Source: Azospirillaceae bacterium
Lineage (GTDB): Bacteria; Pseudomonadota; Alphaproteobacteria; Azospirillales; Azospirillaceae
Assembly: GCA_028281465.1 (NCBI GenBank)
Contig: JANQJV010000081.1
Span: 1-33,557, forward strand
DNA length: 33,557 nt
Direction of reading: 5' to 3'
Shown: piece after piece, positions 25,506-33,410 of the stretch
Numbering within the stretch: position 1 is the first letter of the stretch
Layout: every line of letters begins with the position of its first letter
Made by a program: the position numbers and the translations under genes
Notes under the pieces: model-generated
What the model was told of the DNA's origin: nothing
Seen by the model: only the letters and a program-made list of their open reading frames with translations
Database searches by the model: none

Positions 25506-25928
25506 ATGGATGATTTGAAGGACGCCATCGATGTCTTTGCCCGGTTCGCCATCTTGCCGGCTGCGAGACGGTTGTTTCTCAACCCGCAATCGGTTCGCTC
25601 GGGTTCCGCCGGTCCGGTCCAAGTCCGGTTCGGGTCGGGCTGGATTCGCTTCGAATTGATTGTGGAGGATGACTCCCATGTCTATGCCATCGACGTGCGT
25701 AGCCATCTGCAGGTGGAAAATGTCGCGGTCCATCTGAAGCGCATGGAGCGTTTCCGCGGCGCCTTCGGCATCTATCGGGACCATGTGGCGATCGGGGCAG
25801 TGTCAGGCATCACGATCGACAACGACGCGGTGGCGTTTGCGCACCGCAAGGGCCTCTATGTTCTTGGCGAAGAACGCAGCACCGTGCTGATTCGCAACCG
25901 ATCCGGGTTCCGGCCGAAGCGGTGGTGA
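25506..25928 (+). CDS. DUF3782/PD-(D/E)XK-nuclease-like protein, probably inactive
   Basis: A protein of about 140 residues from the ATG at 25506 (an earlier ATG at 25395, after GGTGGGG, would add 37 residues). [20 protein letters not shown], the helix [38 protein letters not shown] and [16 protein letters not shown] with a FRPKRW end match the C-terminal core of DUF3782-type proteins (VVVEVKS-L---DV--FL--LERFR--FPEY ... VYGAVAGM ... YAYRKGLFVL ... FRPR). The E-x-K of that nuclease-like core is replaced by DVR, and the coiled-coil N-terminus usual in the family is absent. It may be decaying. A related fragment follows at 25987. Confidence 0.6.
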   Translation: MDDLKDAIDVFARFAILPAARRLFLNPQSVRSGSAGPVQVRFGSGWIRFELIVEDDSHVYAIDVRSHLQVENVAVHLKRMERFRGAFGIYRDHVAIGAVSGITIDNDAVAFAHRKGLYVLGEERSTVLIRNRSGFRPKRW

Positions 25929-25986
25929 TCCGGATTGCTCCATGAGTCGAGCGCGATGGTGATGTGAGCGGGTCCGGACCCAGAGG

Positions 25987-26180
25987 ATGGGAAACGTCGA
26001 TGCGATGATGGCGCAGTGGTTGGCCCGCAGCGCCGGCGTCCGGGTGTACAGCGTCACGCGAGATCGTCGGCGCGGCGGGATGGACGCGCCCTGCAGATCG
26101 ATATCCTTGGATGCGACGACGACATCGTGGTGGCGATCGAGATCAACAGCCGCTTGAAGGTCCGGGATGTGGAAGAGCAC
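25987..26180 (+). pseudogene. second DUF3782-like fragment, frameshifted
   Basis: From an ATG at 25987 one frame gives MGNVDAMMAQWLARSAGVRV, then YSVTRDRRRGGMDA; near 26085 the family sequence continues in another frame as LQIDILGCDDDIVVAIEINS and RLKVRDVEEH. Together this is the core strand region of a PD-(D/E)XK-like DUF3782 protein (V-R---R--GG--MEIDIL----VV-VEVKSRLKVRDVEEHL). The catalytic E-x-K reads EIN. The C-terminal part is missing. It is a pseudogene beside a related complete copy. Confidence 0.6.
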
Positions 26181-26224
26181 CGGACGCGCGGTGATCGGTC
26201 GTGCGGGCGGCGACCGTTGGCGTG

Positions 26225-26350
26225 TGCCGGAAAAGCCAAACGGTCAGGAACGCGCACCTTGTCCGAAAGCACGCTCCTCAGAGCGAATGAAATGTCCAGG
26301 ATCAAGGTCTTGCCAGTGTCTTTGCGTCCCACGAGGACGATACCACGCAT
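26225..26350 (-). pseudogene. P-loop ATPase N-terminal fragment
   Basis: The minus strand from 26350 encodes MRGIVLVGRKDTGKTLILDI and FALRSVLSDKVRVPDRLA. GRKDTGKT fits the Walker A consensus (G-4-GK-T), directly followed by a helix, as in AAA/SMC-like ATPases (AAA_15/AAA_21 type). Similarity ends after about 42 residues, where the sequence runs into the DUF3782-like fragment on the other strand. No Walker B is found. It is a small remnant at best. Confidence 0.35.
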
Positions 26351-26392
26351 TCTCGCTGGCGCGCGCGGCGGCGACTTCTGCTAGCGTCCCCG

Positions 26393-26422
26393 TGTTGCGT
26401 TGGCTGATGTTGCGTTGGCTGA
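26393..26422. repeat. 15-bp tandem duplication upstream of purD
   Basis: GTTGCGTTGGCTGAT occurs twice in succession, ending 24 bp before the purD start. It lies where the purD promoter or leader is expected. Probably a slippage duplication. Confidence 0.75.
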
Positions 26423-26446
26423 TCGTCAGAGGCAGGTCGCTTTGCC

Positions 26447-27763
26447 ATGAAAGTGTTGGTGGTCGGGTCCGGTGGGCGGGAGCATGCCCTGTGTTGGGCG
26501 CTGGCGGAGTCGCCCCTGTGCACCGCCCTGTATTGTGCCCCGGGCAATGCAGGCATTGCGCGTGAGGCCACCTGTGTGCCGGTTGCGGCCGACGATGTGG
26601 ACGGACTGGTCACCTTTGCGCGTAGCGAGGGCATTGGTTTCGTCGTGGTCGGGCCGGAGGCGCCGTTGGTACTGGGCCTGGTCGACCGGTTGGAAGCCGC
26701 TGGCATCGCGGCGTTTGGACCCGGTGCGGCCGCCGCGGTGTTGGAAGGCTCAAAGGGATTCACCAAGGCGCTGTGCGATCGGGCCGGAATCCCGACCGCC
26801 CGTTATGCCCGTTTTGACCGTCTGGATGCGGCCGAGGCCCATCTGGCCGAGGTGCGACTGCCGGTGGTGGTCAAGGCGGACGGATTGGCCGCCGGCAAGG
26901 GTGTGACCATTGCCGACAGCCGCGACGCGGCCCGTCGGGCGGTGGCCGATGCGCTGGTCGGCGATCGCTTCGGTGCGGCCGGCCGCACCGTGATCGTGGA
27001 GGAGTTCCTCGACGGCGAGGAGGCCAGCGTCTTCGCCCTGGTCGATGGGCGCGACTGCCTACTCCTGGCTACGGCCCAGGACCACAAACGGGCCCACGAC
27101 GGCGACACCGGTCCCAACACCGGCGGCATGGGCGCCTACTCGCCGGCCCCGGTCATGACGCCTGCCCTGTGCGAGCGGGTCATGGACACCATCCTCCGAC
27201 CCACGGTGGCAGCCATGACCGCGGACGGGCGGCCCTACAAGGGCGTGCTTTACGCGGGGTTGATGCTGGTGCCGGGCCCCGATGGCCCGTCGCCGTATCT
27301 TCTTGAATACAATGTTCGCTTCGGCGACCCGGAATGCCAGGTGTTGTTGCCGCGCCTGCGCTCAGACCTGCTGCCGGCGCTGATGGCGGCGCGCGACGGC
27401 GTCCTCGGCAGCTTCGACCTGCGCTGGTCGTCCGACGCCGCGCTGTGCGTTGTCATGGCGGCCGAGGGCTATCCCGGTCCCTATCGGAAAGGCAGCGTCA
27501 TCGACGGTGTCGAGGCGGCGGAACGGGAGACCGGGGCCACCGTGTTCCACGCCGGCACCCGGCGCGGCGAAGACGGTGCGCTGCTGGCAGACGGCGGCCG
27601 CGTGCTCGGCGTGACCGCGTGCGGCCACAGCATCGCCGACGCCCAGGCCACGGTGTATGCCGCGGTTGACCGCATCCGCTGGGCGGGTGGTTTCTGCCGA
27701 CGCGACATTGGCTGGCGAGCCTTGAAGGCGGACGGCACTCCGGCGGGTGCGCGAACGGATTAA
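26447..27763 (+). CDS. purD: phosphoribosylamine-glycine ligase
   Basis: A 438-residue cytoplasmic enzyme (GARS) that joins 5-phosphoribosylamine and glycine with ATP in the second step of purine synthesis. The start MKVLVVGSGGREHALCWALA is diagnostic. ATP-grasp motifs follow: GSKGFTKALCDRAGIPTA, PVVVKADGLAAGKGVTIAD, VEEFLDGEEASVFALVDG, AQDHKRAHDGDTGPNTGGMG and LEYNVRFGDPECQVLLPRL. Length is normal for the family. It is followed closely by a RidA-family gene. Confidence 0.97.
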   Translation: MKVLVVGSGGREHALCWALAESPLCTALYCAPGNAGIAREATCVPVAADDVDGLVTFARSEGIGFVVVGPEAPLVLGLVDRLEAAGIAAFGPGAAAAVLEGSKGFTKALCDRAGIPTARYARFDRLDAAEAHLAEVRLPVVVKADGLAAGKGVTIADSRDAARRAVADALVGDRFGAAGRTVIVEEFLDGEEASVFALVDGRDCLLLATAQDHKRAHDGDTGPNTGGMGAYSPAPVMTPALCERVMDTILRPTVAAMTADGRPYKGVLYAGLMLVPGPDGPSPYLLEYNVRFGDPECQVLLPRLRSDLLPALMAARDGVLGSFDLRWSSDAALCVVMAAEGYPGPYRKGSVIDGVEAAERETGATVFHAGTRRGEDGALLADGGRVLGVTACGHSIADAQATVYAAVDRIRWAGGFCRRDIGWRALKADGTPAGARTD

Positions 27764-27845
27764 GCCACACCCGGCCTTTCCCTCGCCAGGCCCGCGGACT
27801 ATCTTGCGCTCGCAGAGTGTCGTGACCGATGTTGGGGAGGCTGCG

Positions 27846-28313
27846 GTGGCAGCGGATATCGAGGCGAAACTGAAAGAACTCGGGTTGAGTTTGCCGACCG
27901 CCAGCCCGCCGGCCGGCTCCTACGTGCCTTACATCGTCCATGGATCGACCTTGTACATTGCCGGCCAGGTGCCGTTCCGCGATGGCACCATCGCGGTCAC
28001 TGGGCTTCTCGGCGATGAGGTGAGCCTCGAAGCGGGGCAGGAGGCGGCCCGCATCTGCTTGCTGAACATTCTGGCCCAGGCGAAGGCGGCCTGCGGTGGC
28101 GACTTTGCTAAGCTCGACCGATGTCTGAAGTTGGGTGGCTTCGTCGCCTCGACACCGGCGTTTACCGACCATCCCAAGGTGATGAACGCAGCGTCTGAAC
28201 TGCTTGCTCAGGTGATGGGTGAGGCTGGTCGGCATGTTCGCTTTGCCGTCGGCGCCAGTTCATTGCCGCTCGGTTCGGCCGTGGAGGTCGAAGCGATTTT
28301 TGCGCTGGCTTGA
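27846..28313 (+). CDS. RidA/YjgF-family protein
   Basis: A 155-residue protein of the RidA (YjgF/YER057c/UK114) superfamily, whose best-known members hydrolyse reactive enamine/imine intermediates. The sequence YVPYIVHGSTLYIAGQVPFR, the helix LEAGQEAARICLLNILAQAK and the end GRHVRFAVGASSLPLGSAVE fit the YjgF-like subgroup with a longer N-terminus. The GTG at 27846 is chosen because GGGGAGG lies 5 bp upstream; a GTG at 27822 in the same frame is the alternative. Tight clustering with purD suggests cotranscription. The substrate is unknown. Confidence 0.85.
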   Translation: MAADIEAKLKELGLSLPTASPPAGSYVPYIVHGSTLYIAGQVPFRDGTIAVTGLLGDEVSLEAGQEAARICLLNILAQAKAACGGDFAKLDRCLKLGGFVASTPAFTDHPKVMNAASELLAQVMGEAGRHVRFAVGASSLPLGSAVEVEAIFALA

Positions 28314-28328
28314 CGGTGGCGTGCCGGC

Positions 28329-29519
28329 GTGCCGGACAGCCCGCTCACGGTCCGCGTCGCCGGATCGATCGACCGTATTGCTTCGCGCGATTGGGACTGG
28401 TGCGCCGGAGCGGACAACCCGTTTGTCGGCCATGCTTTCCTGAAGGCATTGGAAGACAGCGGATCGGTCGGGTCGGAAGCGGGCTGGCTACCAGTGCACC
28501 TTGCGGCGGAAGATGGTGCTGGTCGGGTGTTGGGGGTGGTGCCGCTTTATGCCAAGAGCCACTCCTATGGTGAATATGTCTTTGACCACGCCTGGGCCCA
28601 CGCATACGAGCGCGCCGGTGGCGACTACTACCCCAAGCTGCAGGTGGCCGTACCGTTCACGCCAGTGACCGGGCCGCGCCTGTTATTGGCGCCAGGGGCA
28701 CCTGAAGGTGTTGCTGCCGGTCTGATCCGAGCCTTGGAACGGGTGGCGCACACCAACCGGTTTTCCTCCGTGCACGTGACGTTCCCGACAGAGACGGAAT
28801 GGCAGCGGCTGGGCACCCAAGGCTGGTTGCTGCGCACCGGTCAGCAGTTTCATTGGTTCAACGCCGGCTACACGTGTTTCGACGATTTCCTGAGTGCGCT
28901 CAACTCCCGCAAGCGCAAGGCCATCCGCAAGGAACGTCGGACGGTCGCGGACAGTCCGGTGCGCATCCACACCCTGACCGGCGATGACCTGAGGCCGGAG
29001 CACTGGGACGCTTTTTTCCAGTTCTACATGGACACCAGTGATCGCAAATGGGGCATGCCCTACCTTACACGTGATTTCTTTCATCGGCTCGGCTCGGTTC
29101 TGGCCGACCGGGTGGTGTTATTCCTCGCCGAGGAAGACGGTATGTGGGTCGCCGGGGCGCTGAACCTGCGTGGCAGCGACGCGCTATACGGCCGAAACTG
29201 GGGCGCCATTGCCGACTACAAGTTTCTGCACTTCGAGGCGTGTTACTACTGCGCCATCGACTTTGCCATCGCCCATGGTCTGAAACGGGTGGAAGCGGGC
29301 GCCCAGGGTGAGCATAAGATCCAGCGCGGGTACTTGCCGCAGCCCACCTTTTCTGCGCATTGGTTTCGCGACCCCAGTTTCCGGAAAGCGTTGTCGGAGT
29401 ACCTGGATCATGAGCGCGATGCCATGGCCTGTCACCGCGAAGAATTGGGCGAAGCCTCGCCGTTCCGCAAAACCGGCGAGGTGTGCTCTGGCGATGCAGG
29501 TCCGAAAGACCCACAATAG
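28329..29519 (+). CDS. DUF482 / FemAB-like acyltransferase
   Basis: A 396-residue GNAT-superfamily protein of the PF04339 type (peptidogalycan/FemAB-like). Clear segments are NPFVGHAFLKALEDSGSVG, WLPVHLAAEDGAGRVLGVVP, YGEYVFDHAWAHAYERAGG, YYPKLQVAVPFTPVTGPRLL, RKRKAIRKERRTV and LKRVEAGAQGEHKIQRGYLP. Members are cytoplasmic and presumed to transfer amino-acyl or acyl groups, but no reaction is firmly known. Start is the GTG at 28329, 15 bp after the RidA gene, so it probably belongs to the same operon. The last bases of this gene are found again at 30790-30840 between the two binding-protein genes downstream. Confidence 0.85.
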   Translation: MPDSPLTVRVAGSIDRIASRDWDWCAGADNPFVGHAFLKALEDSGSVGSEAGWLPVHLAAEDGAGRVLGVVPLYAKSHSYGEYVFDHAWAHAYERAGGDYYPKLQVAVPFTPVTGPRLLLAPGAPEGVAAGLIRALERVAHTNRFSSVHVTFPTETEWQRLGTQGWLLRTGQQFHWFNAGYTCFDDFLSALNSRKRKAIRKERRTVADSPVRIHTLTGDDLRPEHWDAFFQFYMDTSDRKWGMPYLTRDFFHRLGSVLADRVVLFLAEEDGMWVAGALNLRGSDALYGRNWGAIADYKFLHFEACYYCAIDFAIAHGLKRVEAGAQGEHKIQRGYLPQPTFSAHWFRDPSFRKALSEYLDHERDAMACHREELGEASPFRKTGEVCSGDAGPKDPQ

Positions 29520-29588
29520 GGACGGTGTGAGTGGGCGGGACTGATCATGCCCGTTGGCCCATCGTCAACATCCTCGGGGAGTCGTCGG

Positions 29589-30593
29589 ATGAAACCATTG
29601 CACCCGCCCTTGGCCGCCATTGTGGCTGTCGTCGTCGCTGCGGTCAGCGTCGACATGACCGCCCAGGCCGACAACAAAATCTACACCGGCGGGAGATCGG
29701 GCAGCTATTTCAATTCGTTTGGACCAAAGATCGATAGTGTTCTGGAGCGTTCGTTTTTCCACTATGACGTTGCCACCAGCGCTGGCAGTGGCGAGAATCT
29801 GCGCCGCGTCATCGAAGACCCGAGCGCCATCGGTCTTGCCCAATCGGATGTCTTGGCGTTTGAAACCAGCCAAGACCCATCATGGGCCGAACAGATCGTG
29901 ATCATCCGCAGTGATGTTGCCTACGAATGTGTGTTCGCCATCACCAGCCCAGACTTCGCCGATCGGCTAAGAAATTGGGGCGATGTGCAGAGCTTCGCGC
30001 GCCGGCTGACCATTGCGGTCGGGCCGGAGGCCAGCGGCTCGGCCACCACCCTCCGCTTCTTGCGCAGGCTCAGCGACCGGCTGGCCCAGGCCCGGGTGAT
30101 GCATATGGAGAACACCGACACGGCCATTGCCACGATCATCGACAGGCAAGCGCAGCTCGGTTTCTTCGTCCAGTTCGCCGACACCGGCAACCCGCGCTTC
30201 GAAACCATTAACGACGCCGAGCTGAGTTTCATCCCGGTGATCGACCGCAGCATGCTGCGCCAACGGGTGAACGGCGAGCCTGTCTACAAGGCTCAGGAAG
30301 TCAAGGTCACCAGCGCCGGCCTGCTGAGTTGGCGCGGAGTGAAGCGTGTCGTGACCGCCTGCACGCCATTGGTGATCATAACCGGCAGTCCCGACCGGTT
30401 TCCCGAAGGCAGCGCCGAGCGGCTGGATCTGGTGGATATGATTGCGGCCCTGCGCGATGCGCCGGTGGAGGAGTTGCGGCCGGATGAGGGCTGGTTCACG
30501 GCCCTGCTGGATGATGCTGTGGAACTGTCCGGTCAGGGTCTGGAAACTCTGCTTGAACAGGCCGAGCGTGCCGCGCAGGAACTGCAGCAGTAA
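29589..30593 (+). CDS. TAXI-like periplasmic solute-binding protein, copy 1
   Basis: A 334-residue exported binding protein. The ATG at 29589 is preceded by GGGGAG and followed by a signal peptide (AAIVAVVVAAVSVDMTAQA). The mature start DNKIYTGGRSGSYFNSFGPK, then SAGSGENLRRVIEDPSAIGL and AQSDVLAFE resembles TAXI-type TRAP and related type-2 periplasmic binding proteins (TGG--G-Y, T-GS-ENL, G--QSDV). TACTP and YECVFAI contain two conserved Cys. No membrane subunits (DctQ/DctM) or ABC genes are near. It is a paralogue of the gene at 30913 with identical length. The ligand is unknown; it could serve a distant transporter or a sensor. Confidence 0.8.
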   Translation: MKPLHPPLAAIVAVVVAAVSVDMTAQADNKIYTGGRSGSYFNSFGPKIDSVLERSFFHYDVATSAGSGENLRRVIEDPSAIGLAQSDVLAFETSQDPSWAEQIVIIRSDVAYECVFAITSPDFADRLRNWGDVQSFARRLTIAVGPEASGSATTLRFLRRLSDRLAQARVMHMENTDTAIATIIDRQAQLGFFVQFADTGNPRFETINDAELSFIPVIDRSMLRQRVNGEPVYKAQEVKVTSAGLLSWRGVKRVVTACTPLVIITGSPDRFPEGSAERLDLVDMIAALRDAPVEELRPDEGWFTALLDDAVELSGQGLETLLEQAERAAQELQQ

Positions 30594-30912
30594 GTGTGCG
30601 CCTGGTCTTCTGACAGATTGGGCGGACATGGAGCGTCCGCCCGAAGCATGCTCCATACCGCCGAACGCATGGTGACCCTGCTGACCGAAGGCGCACCGGG
30701 GATTAGTTCAGTGATTCCAAAATCACGGCGTTCTGACCCCCACCGGCCGACCACGGTACGGCATTGGGCGAGACGCGGCCCATGCACGAAATCGGCGAGG
30801 CTTGTTCTGGCGATGCCGGTCCGAAAGACCCACAATAGGGCAGGCATCGGCCGGCACCGCCTGCTGATCCACCAAGAACACCCGTATCAAGACCACCCCT
30901 AGGAGTCGTCTT
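30594..30912. other. spacer between paralogues with a relic of the acyltransferase tail
   Basis: At about 30792-30840 the sequence GGCGAGGCTTGTTCTGGCGA followed by TGCCGGTCCGAAAGACCCAC nearly repeats the last codons of the DUF482 gene (29475-29520), including its stop codon and AATAGGG. The offset (1319 bp) matches that of the two binding-protein starts (1324 bp), so this is the junction of a tandem duplication. No gene is otherwise supported. Confidence 0.8.
30620..30642 (+). terminator. hairpin after binding-protein copy 1
   Basis: GGGCGGAC and GTCCGCCC form a perfect 8-bp stem with a 7-base loop, 27 bp after the stop codon. There is no T-run, so it may be a Rho-assisted or mRNA-stabilising hairpin rather than a classical terminator. 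Confidence 0.5.
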
Positions 30913-31917
30913 ATGAAACCAATGCACATATCGCTGGCGGCCGCATCGGCAGCCGCCGTGTTGGCACTGGGCGTCGGCACCCCCGCCGAAGCTGACAACA
31001 AAATTTACACCGGCGGGGAGTCGGGCAGTTACTTCAACTCGTTCGGGCCCAAGATCGAAGCCGTATTGGAGGCTTCGTTTTTTCACTATGACGTCGCCGC
31101 CAGCGCCGGCAGCGGCGAGAACTTACGTCGGGTGATCCAGGAGCCGGGTTCCGTTGGCCTGGCCCAAACGGATGTGCTGGCGTTTGAGACCAGCCAGGAC
31201 GCGTCGTTGGCTGAACAATTCGTGATCATCCGCAACGACGTGGCCTATGAATGTGTGTTCGCCATCACCAGTCCGGATTTCGCAGACCGCCTAAAGACCT
31301 GGGGCGATGTGCAGCGCTATGCGCGCCGACTGACCGTGGCGGTCGGTCCAGAGGCCAGCGGCTCGGCCACCACTTTGCGGTTCCTGCGCACGCTCAGTGA
31401 AAAACTGGCCGAGGGACGTGTGGCGCACATGAGCGACACCGATGCGGCCATCGCCACGGTGATCGAGAATCAGGCGCAGCTCGGTTTTTTCGTCCAGTTC
31501 GCCGACACCAACAATCCGCGCTTTAAGACCATCAATGATGCCGAGTTGACTTTCATTCCGGTGATCGACCGCGCCATGCTCCGTCAACGGGTCAACGGGG
31601 AACCGGTGTACAAGGCGCAGGAGGTCAAGGTGACAAGTGCCGGCCTGTTGAGCTGGCGCGGAGTCAGCCGCGTGATCACGGCCTGCACGCCGCTGGCAAT
31701 CATCACAGCAAACCCTGAGAGCCTGCCCGAGGGCAGCCCGGAGCGCCAGGACCTCGTTGACATGATTGCCGCGTTGCGCGATGCGCCGGCGGCGGATCTT
31801 CAGCCGAGCGAGGGCTGGTTCACCGCTTTGCTCGACGATGCCGTGGAGATGTCGGGCCAGGGCCTGGAAAGCCTGCTGGAACAGGCCGAGCGCGCCGCGC
31901 AGCAATTGCAGCAGTAA
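30913..31917 (+). CDS. TAXI-like periplasmic solute-binding protein, copy 2
   Basis: A 334-residue paralogue of the protein at 29589. TAGGAGTCGTCTT before the ATG mirrors the first copy. A signal peptide (LAAASAAAVLALGVGTPAEA) precedes DNKIYTGGESGSYFNSFGPK. Large blocks are identical between copies, for example AVGPEASGSATTLRFLR and the run QRVNGEPVYKAQEVKVTSAG, while signal peptides and surface positions differ (for instance VMHMENTD versus VAHMSDTD). This means the duplication is old enough for divergence, yet both frames remain intact, so both are probably kept by selection, perhaps for different ligands. A terminator-like hairpin follows at 31943. Confidence 0.8.
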   Translation: MKPMHISLAAASAAAVLALGVGTPAEADNKIYTGGESGSYFNSFGPKIEAVLEASFFHYDVAASAGSGENLRRVIQEPGSVGLAQTDVLAFETSQDASLAEQFVIIRNDVAYECVFAITSPDFADRLKTWGDVQRYARRLTVAVGPEASGSATTLRFLRTLSEKLAEGRVAHMSDTDAAIATVIENQAQLGFFVQFADTNNPRFKTINDAELTFIPVIDRAMLRQRVNGEPVYKAQEVKVTSAGLLSWRGVSRVITACTPLAIITANPESLPEGSPERQDLVDMIAALRDAPAADLQPSEGWFTALLDDAVEMSGQGLESLLEQAERAAQQLQQ

Positions 31918-31942
31918 ACCGGCACGTCGTCCCCTTATCTCG

Positions 31943-31972
31943 CGTCGGGTGGGCCTACCGGCCCGCCCGACG
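31943..31972 (+). terminator. hairpin terminator after binding-protein copy 2
   Basis: CGTCGGGTGGGCC pairs with GGCCCGCCCGACG (one T-G wobble) around a 4-base loop. The following TGCAATTCTT is only weakly T-rich. It lies 26 bp after the stop codon and separates this gene from the dehydrogenase. Confidence 0.65.
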
Positions 31973-32000
31973 TGCAATTCTTGAAGCTCGGACATCGCCC

Positions 32001-33056
32001 ATGACCGACCGCGTGTCGTTGTTCATATCGACGCCGCTTGAAGGCGAGCATGTGGCACGGATCCGTGCCGTTGCCCCCGAACAGGTCGAGGTGGTGCACG
32101 AACCAGACCTTTTGCCGCCAACCCGCTTCGTCGCTGACCATGGCGGGAGTCCGGATTTTCGGCGCACGGCCGAGCAAGACCGCCGGTGGCGCCGGCATCT
32201 GGGCGCGGCACAGGTCCTGTTCGACCTCCCGCCGGTGGTGGCCGACGACCCGCCGTTCCGGTCATTGATCCCGAATGTGCGCTGGATTCAGACCACCAGT
32301 TCCGGTGTGGGACAAAAAGTGCATCATCTGGGCCTGCACGAGACCGAGGTGGTGGTGACCACGGCCCGTGGCGTGCACGCCGAGCCCTTGGCCGAATTCG
32401 TCTTCATGGCCTTGCTCAGCCACGTGAAGCGTTTGGAATACCTGAAGTCCGAACAGCGGGCGCACCGGTGGGAACGGTATTGCGGTGATGGCCTTGCGGG
32501 CCGGACTCTGGCGATCATAGGGGTTGGTGAGATTGGTCGGCGCGTAGCGGCGATCGGCCGCGCTTTTCGCATGCGCGTTTTGGCGATGAATGCCGTCTAT
32601 ACAGTGAGCCGTGCGACCGATTTGGGCGTGGACGTGCTGTATCCGCCCAGCGAGCTCCATGCCATGCTGGCCGCGGCCGATGTCCTGGTGTTGAGTATGC
32701 CGCACACACCGGAAACCGAGCGGATGATCGATGCTGCCGCGCTTGCTGCTCTCAAGCCCGGTGCCATGCTGGTCAATGTGGCGCGCGGCACGGTGGTCGA
32801 CGAGCCGGCGCTGATCGAGGCGTTGCGCAACGGTCATCTCGATTTTGCCGCTCTGGACGTGACGCTGGTGGAACCCCTCCCGGACAAGAGCCCGTTGTGG
32901 GATTTGCCCAATGTCTTGATCAGTCCACATTCGGCGAGCACGGTGGCGCAGGAAAACCAGCGGATCACCGACATCTTCTGCCACAATTTACGTTGCTGGC
33001 TGGATGGCCGTCGGGCGGATATGCGCAATGTGCTCGACAAGGCCCGGCTGTATTAA
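32001..33056 (+). CDS. D-2-hydroxyacid dehydrogenase
   Basis: A 351-residue NAD(P)-dependent oxidoreductase of the D-isomer-specific 2-hydroxyacid dehydrogenase family (GhrA/SerA-like). The Rossmann motif is GVGEIG (G174-G179) in GRTLAIIGVGEIGRRVAAIG. Catalytic residues fit the family: R262 in NVARGTVVDE, E291 in DVTLVEPLPDKSPLW and H310 in ISPHSA. WIQTTSSGVG and GVHAEPLAEFVFMALL are typical. It reduces a 2-keto acid or oxidises the corresponding D-2-hydroxy acid in the cytoplasm; the substrate is uncertain. Its stop codon touches the start of hairpin repeat R3. Confidence 0.92.
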   Translation: MTDRVSLFISTPLEGEHVARIRAVAPEQVEVVHEPDLLPPTRFVADHGGSPDFRRTAEQDRRWRRHLGAAQVLFDLPPVVADDPPFRSLIPNVRWIQTTSSGVGQKVHHLGLHETEVVVTTARGVHAEPLAEFVFMALLSHVKRLEYLKSEQRAHRWERYCGDGLAGRTLAIIGVGEIGRRVAAIGRAFRMRVLAMNAVYTVSRATDLGVDVLYPPSELHAMLAAADVLVLSMPHTPETERMIDAAALAALKPGAMLVNVARGTVVDEPALIEALRNGHLDFAALDVTLVEPLPDKSPLWDLPNVLISPHSASTVAQENQRITDIFCHNLRCWLDGRRADMRNVLDKARLY

Positions 33057-33175
33057 TACCAACGGCCCGAAGCAATGACCGGTCCTCGGGCCGCCCTGTT
33101 TCGGAGCGCCGGCAGGGATGCCGGCGCTCCTGGTTCAGCGCCGAAACCGACCGTGTCGTCAACGCGGGCCATGGG
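33056..33175. repeat. GC-rich hairpin repeat, copy R3 (short form)
   Basis: It shares the outer blocks of R2 (ATACCAACGGCCCGAA, CCTCGGGCCGCCCTGTTTCG, GTTCAGCGCCGAAACCGACC, GCGGGCCATGGG), but its centre is just GGAGCGCCGGC-AGGGAT-GCCGGCGCTCC. Two hairpins are obvious: CGGCCCGA/TCGGGCCG at 33063-33093, and the central 11-bp stem with a 6-base loop. It begins at the dehydrogenase stop codon and may end that transcript. Confidence 0.85.
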
Positions 33176-33177
33176 GA

Positions 33178-33308
33178 TAAGAGGGGCAAAATGGGTGGCA
33201 ATGGCCCAAGATGACGATTTGCTGAACCTACAACCCATTGATTTGGCTCGAAGAATTCTGGCATCCCTTCGGCACCATCATGATCTGCCACCCATTTTGC
33301 CCCTCTTA
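33178..33308. mobile_element. 131-bp MITE-like element with perfect 23-bp inverted ends
   Basis: The first 23 bases (33178-33200, beginning TAAGAGGGGCAAAATGGG) are the exact reverse complement of the last 23 (33286-33308, ending CCCATTTTGCCCCTCTTA). The 85-bp centre codes for nothing recognisable. Ends beginning with TA would fit a Tc1/mariner/IS630-type element that duplicates a TA target; no transposase is inside, so it would be a non-autonomous MITE. It sits directly beside repeat R3. A very strong transcriptional hairpin is an alternative reading. Confidence 0.65.
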
Positions 33309-33410
33309 CTTATTTTTTATTTAAGCCGTTGATTTTCTTGGATACCTCTGCGCCGTTGGCGGGAAGGTCCGTTAGAGGATGAACCTCTGGGCGGGTCGTG
33401 GCCACATCCC

